Shown here piece after piece: positions 1-4,503 of a stretch of DNA of 8,043 nucleotides (within the stretch, counting starts at the first letter, position 1; each line of letters opens with the position of its first letter). The stretch is from the NCBI GenBank assembly GCA_023249695.1, contig JAHFCD010000080.1, forward strand, positions 1 to 8,043, in the 5' to 3' direction. The stretch comes from Elusimicrobiota bacterium. GTDB taxonomy: Bacteria > Elusimicrobiota > Elusimicrobia > UBA1565 > UBA9628. A model generated the notes under the pieces. It ran no database searches and was not told where the DNA came from. It saw only the letters and a list, made by a program, of their open reading frames with translations. The translations under genes and the position numbers were made by a program.

Positions 1-1
1 C

Positions 2-442
2 GAGCTGACGCACATCTACTTCGACGGCTTCTTCCTCGAGGGGACCACGGATCCGCTGTGGCTGTCGGAGGGCATGGCTACCTTGGTCCAGGTCGAGCGC
101 GGCCTGGCCGCGCCGAACTGGCTGCGCGAGAATCTCGAGCGCCTCGAGCAAGGGGAAGGCTTTCCCATCGAGAAGCTCGCCGCGGTGACGTCCACGGCCG
201 GCTGGCCCGACGCGAAGGTCCGCCTCTGGTACGCGCAGTCCTACAGCATCGTGCGCTTCCTCATCCGCACGCAGTACCGCTCGTCCTTTTACAAGTTCTC
301 CGCGCACCTACGCGACGGGCGCCCCGCGCCCGAGGCGCTGTACCGCGCGTACGGCGCGCCGTACACGCGCATGGTCGCGCTCGAGCACGCGTGGCGCTAC
401 GAGCTGTCGCGCTCGCAGATGGCGAAGCTCGGCGGACAGTAG
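2..442 (+). CDS. C-terminal part of a peptidase MA-like (gluzincin) metallopeptidase, truncated by the window start
   Basis: The open frame enters from the left edge and ends at TAG 440-442, leaving 146 visible residues. It begins E-L-T-H. The single base before it (C) fits the last base of a His codon, so the zinc motif was probably HELTH. About 20 residues later comes W-L-S-E-G-M-A, which in the peptidase MA / M1-like gluzincin families carries the third zinc ligand (Glu, visible residue 23). The rest is helical, with a late segment (ALYRAYG...LEHAWRYEL) resembling the ends of such domains. The ATG at 74 is internal to the domain and is not the start. Substrate and location cannot be read, because the N-terminus and any signal peptide are outside the window. 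It is separated from the dcw cluster by 220 nt with its own promoter, so a functional link is not implied. The family call is good; real protease activity is unproven. Confidence 0.75.
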   Translation, partial: ELTHIYFDGFFLEGTTDPLWLSEGMATLVQVERGLAAPNWLRENLERLEQGEGFPIEKLAAVTSTAGWPDAKVRLWYAQSYSIVRFLIRTQYRSSFYKFSAHLRDGRPAPEALYRAYGAPYTRMVALEHAWRYELSRSQMAKLGGQ

Positions 443-448
443 CACCGA

Positions 449-466
449 ACTCTTCCCGGGAAGAGT
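449..466. repeat. Perfect 18-bp palindrome after the peptidase gene
   Basis: ACTCTTCCCGGGAAGAGT is a perfect inverted repeat starting 6 nt after the stop codon at 440-442. As RNA it would fold into a 7-bp stem with a CCGG loop. No T-run follows (next bases CGAAGACC), so it is not a classical intrinsic terminator. It could protect the 3' end of the peptidase mRNA or be a dimeric protein site. Confidence 0.5.
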
Positions 467-505
467 CGAAGACCATTCGTTCGCCCGCGAAAAAAGATAA
501 TCGGT

Positions 506-527
506 CCGCGTAAAACGCGGCTATTTT
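506..527 (+). terminator. Possible weak intrinsic terminator of the upstream gene
   Basis: CCGCGT (506-511), loop AAA, ACGCGG (515-520) forms a 6-bp GC-rich stem. It is followed by CTATTTTA, a short T-rich stretch. It lies between the peptidase stop and the mraZ promoter, where a terminator is expected. The stem and U-tract are short, so efficiency would be low. Confidence 0.45.
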
Positions 528-534
528 ACCCCTG

Positions 535-561
535 TTTCTCGACGAGAAATAATTTCGTCGA
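535..561. repeat. Overlapping inverted repeats just upstream of the mraZ promoter
   Basis: TTTCTC-GAC-GAGAAA (535-549) is a 6-bp stem with a 3-nt loop. TCGACGAgAAAT (539-550) can instead pair with ATTTCGTCGA (552-561), with one bulged G, so the two folds exclude each other. The AT-rich stretch ends 12 nt before the -35 box, so it could act as an UP element, an operator or part of termination. The sequence does not decide between these. Confidence 0.4.
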
Positions 562-572
562 AAAATCGTCAC

Positions 573-601
573 TTGACAGAAACACATGAGTCCTCTATAC
601 T
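573..601 (+). promoter_or_regulatory. Near-consensus sigma70 promoter of the dcw operon
   Basis: TTGACA (573-578, perfect -35) is separated by exactly 17 bp from TATACT (596-601, 5 of 6 to the -10 consensus). Transcription would start near 607-609, giving a leader of about 55 nt before mraZ. The upstream stretch 545-572 is A/T-rich, unlike the surrounding GC-rich DNA. No other promoter this good was noticed in the window, so it probably drives the whole cluster. Confidence 0.85.
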
Positions 602-611
602 CACGTTCCCG

Positions 612-662
612 GTGGGGAAAAGTGGTGAAGAATAACAATCGAGTGGGCGAAGGTGGGGAGTA
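612..662 (+). promoter_or_regulatory. MraZ operator: four GTGG repeats at about 10-bp spacing, running into the mraZ ribosome binding site
   Basis: GTGG occurs at 612, 622, 643 and 653, giving units GTGGGGAAAA, GTGGTGAAGA, an 11-nt non-matching unit (632-642), GTGGGCGAAG and GTGGGGAGTA. MraZ proteins are known to bind direct TGGG/GTGG-type repeats with about one helical turn between them in their own promoters. Here the repeats lie just downstream of the predicted start of transcription, as expected for autorepression. The last units also supply the Shine-Dalgarno purines (AAGGTGGGGAG, 650-660) for the ATG at 663, so operator and ribosome binding site overlap. Confidence 0.75.
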
Positions 663-1112
663 ATGGCCCTTCTCATCGGTCGTTACGATTACTCGCTCGA
701 CCCGAAGAACCGGCTCGCGATTCCGCCGACATATCGCGAGACGCTGGCGCAGGAGAAGGGACGCAGCTTTTATCTGACGAGCGGCATGGACGGCTGCCTG
801 TACCTCTTCCTCCCGACGCAGTGGGAGAAGATGCTCGCGGACGATTTGAAGATGTTCTCGATGCCGGACAAGGAGCAGGAGCGCGCGTTCAAGCGCAAGT
901 TCTTCTCCGAGGCGGTGTCGGTCGAGCCGGATGCCCAGGGCCGGATTCTGGTGCCGCAGTATCTGAAGGAGCACGCCGGGCTCCGGTTCGACGTGCTGGT
1001 GCAGGGAGCGGGCAACCGCGCCGAGATTTGGGACGTGAAGCGCTGGGCGGCGTACGAGAAGTCGACGATCGCTCCGGCGTACAAGAAGATCGGGAAGAGC
1101 CTGGAGATATGA
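663..1112 (+). CDS. mraZ: MraZ, AbrB-like transcriptional regulator of the dcw cluster
   Basis: 149 aa, the usual MraZ length. MraZ is a ring-forming DNA-binding protein with two swapped-hairpin (AbrB-like) halves that controls its own operon. Both half-motifs are visible: residues 13-17 DPKNR followed by LAIP, and residues 90-94 DAQGR followed by ILVP. Most homologues have DxKGR in the first copy; here the Gly is Asn. Other family landmarks are the CLYLFLPTQWEK segment, a conserved basic stretch around ERAFKRKFF, and AEIWDVKRW near the end. The start ATG 663 follows the purine-rich AAGGTGGGGAG. The stop TGA (1110-1112) overlaps the rsmH ATG (1109-1111) as ATGA, so translation of the two is probably coupled. 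It likely represses the promoter at 573-601 through the GTGG repeats at 612-662. Identification is secure; autoregulation is inferred from family knowledge and the repeats. Confidence 0.96.
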   Translation: MALLIGRYDYSLDPKNRLAIPPTYRETLAQEKGRSFYLTSGMDGCLYLFLPTQWEKMLADDLKMFSMPDKEQERAFKRKFFSEAVSVEPDAQGRILVPQYLKEHAGLRFDVLVQGAGNRAEIWDVKRWAAYEKSTIAPAYKKIGKSLEI

Positions 1113-2014
1113 TCTTGGAAGAGCGCCGTTACACGCACGAGCCGGTCCTTCTGGCGGAAACGCTGGATCGCCTCGTCACGGACAAAGGGGGGCTGTATCT
1201 CGACGCCACCCTCGGTCTCGGCGGCCATTCCGAAGCCCTCCTCGGCAAGCTTTCGGCCCAGGGAAAGGTACTTGGTCTCGACGCGGATCCGGAGGCGCTT
1301 GCCGAAGCCGGCCACCGGCTCCAAGCCCACAGTGGAAGATTCCACTCGGTCCGCGCGAACTTCCGATCCCTGGGCTCCGTTCTGGAGAAGGAGGGCTTCT
1401 TCCCGCTCTCCGGCGCCATGTTCGACCTCGGAGTCTCTTCGCTGCAGCTCGACAAGCCCTCGCGCGGCTTCTCGTTCCTGCGCGAGGGGCCCCTCGACAT
1501 GCGCCTGGGACCCGATTCCGGCTTGACGGCGGAGCAGATCGTCAACCGCTGGCCCGCCGAGCAGATCGCGATGCTCCTCACGGAGTTCGGCGAGGAGCCC
1601 GAGGCGGACAAGATCGCGCGCGCGATCGTCGCCCGTAGGGCGAAAAAGCCCTTCACGACCACTTTGGAGCTGGCCGATTGCGTCGAGTCCGTCGTGCCGC
1701 GCACCGGCCATCACCCGGCGACGCGCACGTTCCAGGCCCTGCGCATCGCGGTCAATCAGGAGCTCGAGGCCCTGACAAAAGGGCTGGAGTCGGTGATTCC
1801 CCTGCTCAAGGCCGAAGGCCGGCTTTGCGTGATCACCTTCCACTCGCTCGAAGACCGCATCGTCAAGAACGTTTTCGCTTCGTTCGTCGCGCAGGGGTCG
1901 TGCGCTTATCTCGGGAAGGGCGACGCGAAGTCGGCGATCGCGCCGACCGCGGAAGAGATCGCGCGCAATCCCCGCAGCCGCAGCGCGAAACTGCGGGTCA
2001 TAGAGAAGCGATAG
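1109..2014 (+). CDS. rsmH: RsmH (MraW), 16S rRNA m4C1402 N4-methyltransferase
   Basis: 301 aa, typical for the family. RsmH uses S-adenosylmethionine to methylate the N4 of C1402 in 16S rRNA at the ribosomal P site. Visible motifs in order: HEPVLL (10-15), the SAM-binding DATLGLGGHS (32-41), GLDADPEA, DLGVSSLQLD from residue 106 followed by RGFSF and GPLDMRLG, EEPEADKIARAIV, HPATRTFQALRI from residue 202, ITFHSLEDRIVK around 244, and the closing NPRSRSAKLRV. The ATG at 1109 overlaps the mraZ stop and gives the family N-terminus. The same frame is open back to 653, but that extension reads through mraZ and is not protein-like. Nothing is missing or broken. It ends just before the small ORF at 2024, whose ribosome binding site GGGGGAG touches the rsmH stop. 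Confidence 0.97.
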   Translation: MILEERRYTHEPVLLAETLDRLVTDKGGLYLDATLGLGGHSEALLGKLSAQGKVLGLDADPEALAEAGHRLQAHSGRFHSVRANFRSLGSVLEKEGFFPLSGAMFDLGVSSLQLDKPSRGFSFLREGPLDMRLGPDSGLTAEQIVNRWPAEQIAMLLTEFGEEPEADKIARAIVARRAKKPFTTTLELADCVESVVPRTGHHPATRTFQALRIAVNQELEALTKGLESVIPLLKAEGRLCVITFHSLEDRIVKNVFASFVAQGSCAYLGKGDAKSAIAPTAEEIARNPRSRSAKLRVIEKR

Positions 2015-2023
2015 GGGGAGACG

Positions 2024-2209
2024 ATGATGAAAAATACTTCGTTCCTGAACGGTTCGACGGTCTCGGCGGCCCTGACGAAGCTGGACACCACCGTGTCCTT
2101 CCTACTCGACCGGAGACAGACCGTCGCGGTCTCTCCCGTGGGCAAGATCAGCTCTCCCGGCTACGTGTGGCGTCGCGTTTTCCTCAAAGGACGGGCCTCG
2201 AACAAATAG
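2024..2209 (+). CDS. Small basic protein of unknown function between rsmH and ftsL
   Basis: 61 aa from ATG 2024, or 60 aa from ATG 2027. GGGGGAG (2014-2020) sits 3 nt before the first ATG and 6 nt before the second, so the second is the more likely start. Third codon positions are mostly G or C, as in neighbouring genes, which supports real coding. I recognise no family. The protein has five Lys, five Arg, only two Asp and no Glu, and is rich in Ser/Thr. It has no obvious membrane segment or signal peptide. A Trp-Arg-Arg and a basic tail (LKGRASNK) end it. Its net charge would suit nucleic acid binding, but that is inference. It lies in the operon, and the hairpin array starts 9 nt after its stop. 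It could be a small division-cluster protein, a regulator, or a leader peptide for the array. Confidence 0.6.
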   Translation: MMKNTSFLNGSTVSAALTKLDTTVSFLLDRRQTVAVSPVGKISSPGYVWRRVFLKGRASNK

Positions 2210-2218
2210 GACAGATTT

Positions 2219-2248
2219 GGCGGGCGCCCTCTCGGCGGGGCGCTCGCC
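2219..2248 (+). repeat. Hairpin 1 of the array
   Basis: GGCGGGCGCCC (2219-2229) pairs with GGGCGCTCGCC (2238-2248) over 11 bp, with one G-U wobble (2223 with 2244). The loop is TCTCGGCG (2230-2237). The wobble is tolerated in RNA on this strand only (the opposite strand would have A-C), which favours an RNA role for the + strand. Confidence 0.85.
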
Positions 2249-2257
2249 ATCGATAAC

Positions 2258-2294
2258 GGGGCGGCTCTCTCTCTCGGCGGGGAAGAGCCGCCCC
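2258..2294 (+). repeat. Hairpin 2 of the array, with bulged A
   Basis: GGGGCGGCTCT (2258-2268) pairs perfectly with AGAGCCGCCCC (2284-2294). Above it A2283 bulges on the 3' arm, then CTC (2269-2271) pairs with GGG (2280-2282) using one wobble. The loop is TCTCGGCG (2272-2279). Confidence 0.85.
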
Positions 2295-2312
2295 CCAGAT
2301 CTCGGATGATTT

Positions 2313-2345
2313 GGGCGGGTGGATACAAGCTCGGACCACCCGCCC
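2313..2345 (+). repeat. Hairpin 3 of the array, divergent loop
   Basis: GGGCGGGTGG (2313-2322) pairs perfectly with CCACCCGCCC (2336-2345) over 10 bp. The loop is 13 nt (2323-2335, ATACAAGCTCGGA), not the common octamer, though it keeps CTCGG. It is the only unit without TCTCGGCG and is preceded by the longest linker (2295-2312), which also contains CTCGG at 2301-2305. Confidence 0.8.
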
Positions 2346-2354
2346 GCGAATAAA

Positions 2355-2385
2355 GGCGGCCTCTCTCTCGGCGGGGAGAGCCGCC
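2355..2385 (+). repeat. Hairpin 4 of the array, with bulged A
   Basis: GGCGGC (2355-2360) pairs with GCCGCC (2380-2385). A2379 bulges, then CTCTC (2361-2365) pairs with GGGAG (2374-2378), one wobble included. The loop is TCTCGGCG (2366-2373). An alternative register bulges C2361 and gives a 6-nt loop. Confidence 0.85.
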
Positions 2386-2392
2386 CGATTTA

Positions 2393-2425
2393 GGCGGCCT
2401 CCTCTCTCGGCGGGGGGGAGCCGCC
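2393..2425 (+). repeat. Hairpin 5 of the array, with bulged A
   Basis: GGCGGC (2393-2398) pairs with GCCGCC (2420-2425), the same base as hairpin 4. A2419 bulges, then CTCCTC (2399-2404) pairs with six Gs (2413-2418), two of the pairs being wobbles. The loop is TCTCGGCG (2405-2412). Confidence 0.85.
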
Positions 2426-2432
2426 AACTATA

Positions 2433-2466
2433 GGGCGGGCGTCCCTCTCGGCGGGGACGCCCGCCC
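2433..2466 (+). repeat. Hairpin 6 of the array, 13-bp perfect stem before ftsL
   Basis: GGGCGGGCGTCCC (2433-2445) pairs perfectly with GGGACGCCCGCCC (2454-2466). The loop is TCTCGGCG (2446-2453). It ends 8 nt before the ftsL ribosome binding site, so it leaves that site free but could affect ribosome access or mRNA decay. The bases after it (CTCACTCTGG) are not a U-tract. Confidence 0.88.
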
Positions 2467-2474
2467 CTCACTCT

Positions 2475-2482
2475 GGAAAGGA
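2475..2482 (+). promoter_or_regulatory. Ribosome binding site of ftsL
   Basis: GGAAAGGA lies 7 nt before ATG 2490, a good Shine-Dalgarno spacing. It selects 2490 (possibly 2493) over the out-of-frame ATG at 2485, which would give only Met-Val before a stop. Its strength suggests ftsL is initiated independently after the hairpin array rather than by coupling. Confidence 0.7.
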
Positions 2483-2489
2483 ACATGGT

Positions 2490-2846
2490 ATGATGGACGC
2501 GCTCATGGGATTCGATCCACGACGGGTCGCGAAGTTCGCGGGCTTGGGCGCCCTGTTTCTCTTCCTATGCTGGCAGCACGTTCAGGCGACCCGGATCGGC
2601 TACCGGGTCGAAGCGACGCGCCGAACGGCGCGCGCGTTAAAAAGCCGCGTTGCCGATCTGCGTCTCAAGGTCGACGAGACTTTGGCGCCCTCCGCGCTCG
2701 CCGCGCGGGCGAACACCAAGCTCGGCATGATCCCCGCGGCTCCCGGCTCCCTGCGCACGCTGTCCGGCGGCGGCGCCGTCGAAGCCGCCAGCTTTCTGCC
2801 CCGTCTGTGGGCGCACCTCCCGATCCTCGGGCCTTCGCGCAGCTGA
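2490..2846 (+). CDS. ftsL: FtsL-like divisome protein (bitopic, coiled coil)
   Basis: 118 aa. FtsL is a short single-span protein that with FtsB/DivIC links early division proteins to FtsW-FtsI and helps activate septal synthesis. The sequence has a short N-terminal cytoplasmic part, a hydrophobic segment at about residues 16-32 (FAGLGALFLFLCWQHVQ), then a basic/acidic helical stretch at about 35-75 (EATRRTARALKSRVADLRLKVDE) that suits a coiled coil. A LAARANTKLGMIPAAPGSL segment resembles the end of FtsL domains. A 30-40 residue hydrophobic-rich tail without recognised motifs follows. FtsL sequences are weakly conserved, so the call rests on topology, size and the slot between rsmH and ftsI. 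The start ATG 2490 has a strong ribosome binding site. Its stop is 10 nt before the ftsI ATG, and the ftsI ribosome binding site GAGGG overlaps the stop codon. No frameshift is seen. Confidence 0.85.
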   Translation: MMDALMGFDPRRVAKFAGLGALFLFLCWQHVQATRIGYRVEATRRTARALKSRVADLRLKVDETLAPSALAARANTKLGMIPAAPGSLRTLSGGGAVEAASFLPRLWAHLPILGPSRS

Positions 2847-2856
2847 GGGCGACCGC

Positions 2857-4500
2857 ATGGACCTCGGCCTTCGACTGACGGTCGCCGCCTCGTTGGCGCT
2901 GGCGCCGCTTCTTCCCCTGGGAGCGCGCCTGGCGTATCTCCAGGTCCTGCGCCATGACAACCTGTCCAACCGGGCGTCCGGCGAGTTCGCGCGCGTCGCG
3001 CAGGAAGCGGCCCCGCGCGCCGATCTGCTGGACCGCCAAGGGCGGGTCCTCGCGCGGTCCATTCCTTCCTGGTCCTGCTTCGTGGACAAGGCGATGGTGA
3101 AGGACGCCGGGGTTTTCGGCGCGAAGCTCGCGCCCCTGCTCAAGCTCCCCGCCTCCGAGATCGCGCGCAAGACGCGTGCCGCCAGCCGTTTCGCCTGGCT
3201 CAAGACGCGCATGACCCAGGAGGAGTTCCAGAAGCTCAGCGAGGCGCGCGTCGAGGGCGTCGGGCTGGTGCCGACGCTCGAGCGAGTGTACCCAAACGGA
3301 GACCTCGCGCGCGGCGTGCTCGGGCTGGTCGGGGCCGAGGGCAAAGGCCTCGCCGGCCTGGAGCTGTCGCAGGACAAGCGCCTCACCGGGCGCGCCCGAC
3401 GCATGGAAGTGATCCGCGACGGCCAGGGCCGCACGATCTACAAGAACGTGTCGGACAGCGGCGACAGCCCGGAGCCCGTGCGCCTGACGCTCGACCGCAC
3501 CGCGCAGTTCCTCGCGGAGGAGGCCCTGCGCGAGGGCGGCGAGAAGGGCCAGTTCAAGGAAGGCAGCGTCGCGATCCAGGATCCGCGCAACGGCGAGATC
3601 CTGGCGATGGCCGCCTGGCCGCCGAATCCGCTTCGAAACCCGTTAGTCCAAGATGCCTTCGAGCCCGGCTCGACCTTCAAGGTCGTCACCGCGCTCGCCG
3701 CCGTCGACGACCACGTCGTGCGTCCAGACGAGGTCTTCAACGGCGAAGGCGGTAAGTATCAGCTCACCCCCGGAGTAACCATTACGGACCATGAGCCGGA
3801 GGGGGACATGACCTTGTCGCAGATTTTGGAGAAGTCGTCGAACATCGGGATCGCGAAGGTCGTCGAGCGGGTGGGCGCGACGCGCTTCTACCGCCTGGCG
3901 CGCGCGTTCGGCTTCGGCGCCAAGACCGGCGCGCCGCTGCCCGGCGAAAGCGCCGGCGAGCTCAAGCCCCTGTCCGACCTGACCAAGGTCGGCCTCGGCG
4001 TCTCCTCCTACGGCTACGGCCTGGCGGTCAGCCCCCTGCAGATGCTCGGCGCGTATTCCGCGATCGCCAACGGAGGCACGCTGTGGGAGCCGAAGATGCT
4101 CGCCGACGGCAAGCCCCCGGTCAAGGTCCGCCGCGTCGCGTCCGAGCGCGCCGTGCGGGAGATCTCGCAGATGCTCGAGGGCGTCGTGGATCGCGGCACC
4201 GCGGCCAGCGCCCGGATCGCGGGCTACCGCGCCGCGGGCAAGACCGGCACCGCCCGCAAGATCGATCCGCTCACCCGCAAGTACTCCGCCACGGCGTACA
4301 CGGCCTCCTTCGCCGGCTACCTTCCCGCCTCCGCGCCGCGCTGGACGATCCTCGTCGTCCTGCACGAGCCGAAGGGCGCGTACTACGGCGGCCTCGTGGC
4401 CGCGCCGATCTTCGCCCGCCTGGGAAGCCGCCTGCTGGCGCTCGAGGGCCTGCCGCCCGATCGTCCCACCGACCCGGCCCTCGGAACGGCGAGGCGCTAG
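2857..4500 (+). CDS. ftsI: FtsI (PBP3-type), septal peptidoglycan transpeptidase
   Basis: 547 aa, normal for a class B penicillin-binding protein. FtsI crosslinks peptidoglycan at the division septum by D,D-transpeptidation, partnered with FtsW. A hydrophobic membrane anchor lies at about residues 7-23, followed by the N-terminal dimerisation/pedestal domain (PRADLLDRQGRVLA near 54-66). The transpeptidase domain carries all three active-site motifs: S272-T-F-K275 within EPGSTFK (nucleophile Ser272), S327-S-N329, and K462-T-G464. YGYGLAVSPLQM and IANGG are further family marks. No PASTA repeats follow the catalytic domain. The start ATG 2857 has GAGGG 7 nt upstream, overlapping the ftsL stop. 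The murE ATG lies 3 nt after the stop. Some clusters have a paralogous spoVD or pbp2 gene here, but the context with ftsL supports ftsI. Confidence 0.95.
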   Translation: MDLGLRLTVAASLALAPLLPLGARLAYLQVLRHDNLSNRASGEFARVAQEAAPRADLLDRQGRVLARSIPSWSCFVDKAMVKDAGVFGAKLAPLLKLPASEIARKTRAASRFAWLKTRMTQEEFQKLSEARVEGVGLVPTLERVYPNGDLARGVLGLVGAEGKGLAGLELSQDKRLTGRARRMEVIRDGQGRTIYKNVSDSGDSPEPVRLTLDRTAQFLAEEALREGGEKGQFKEGSVAIQDPRNGEILAMAAWPPNPLRNPLVQDAFEPGSTFKVVTALAAVDDHVVRPDEVFNGEGGKYQLTPGVTITDHEPEGDMTLSQILEKSSNIGIAKVVERVGATRFYRLARAFGFGAKTGAPLPGESAGELKPLSDLTKVGLGVSSYGYGLAVSPLQMLGAYSAIANGGTLWEPKMLADGKPPVKVRRVASERAVREISQMLEGVVDRGTAASARIAGYRAAGKTGTARKIDPLTRKYSATAYTASFAGYLPASAPRWTILVVLHEPKGAYYGGLVAAPIFARLGSRLLALEGLPPDRPTDPALGTARR

Positions 4501-4503
4501 GCC

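Larger units (their letters stand above)
2219..2466 (+). repeat. Array of six strong hairpins, five with the identical loop TCTCGGCG
   Basis: Six consecutive inverted repeats fill the gap between the small ORF and ftsL. Starts are at 2219, 2258, 2313, 2355, 2393 and 2433, so spacing is 38-42 nt except for one 55-nt step. Five have the same 8-nt apex TCTCGGCG closed by a C-G pair and followed by further Gs. Stem sequences differ from unit to unit but remain paired, so structure is conserved over sequence. The linkers are short and A/T-rich (for example ATCGATAAC, GCGAATAAA, CGATTTA, AACTATA). All units face the same way relative to the operon. No T-run follows any unit. I know of no named RNA family with this pattern; likely roles are protein binding, mRNA processing or stability, or a dispersed hairpin repeat family. 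Confidence 0.9.

Noticed and set aside
653..1108. N-terminal extension of the rsmH frame from a GTG at 653
   Set aside because: It reads mraZ in another frame, giving a low-complexity Arg/Gly/Ala-rich product. The family N-terminus starts at ATG 1109, which overlaps the mraZ stop as ATGA.
1216..1223. Extra copy of TCTCGGCG in rsmH, and another at 2061-2068 in the small ORF
   Set aside because: Neither is flanked by complementary arms. The rsmH copy encodes part of the conserved LGLGGHS motif, so chance in GC-rich coding DNA is enough.
2219..2466. CRISPR array
   Set aside because: The repeated part is the 8-nt loop with variable paired arms, not identical repeats with unique spacers. The linkers are only 7-18 nt, and no cas genes are near.
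2219..2466. Tandem intrinsic terminators
   Set aside because: No hairpin is followed by a T-run, and the operon continues directly into ftsL without a recognisable new promoter.
2161..2486. Minus-strand open frames across the hairpin array (88 and 100 codons)
   Set aside because: They translate the GC-rich inverted repeats into Arg/Pro/Gly-rich repeats. The repeated DNA structure explains the open frames better than coding does.
2485..2493. Minimal ORF ATG GTA TGA just before ftsL
   Set aside because: Its ATG is only 2 nt from the ribosome binding site GGAAAGGA, too close for normal initiation. ATG 2490 has proper spacing.
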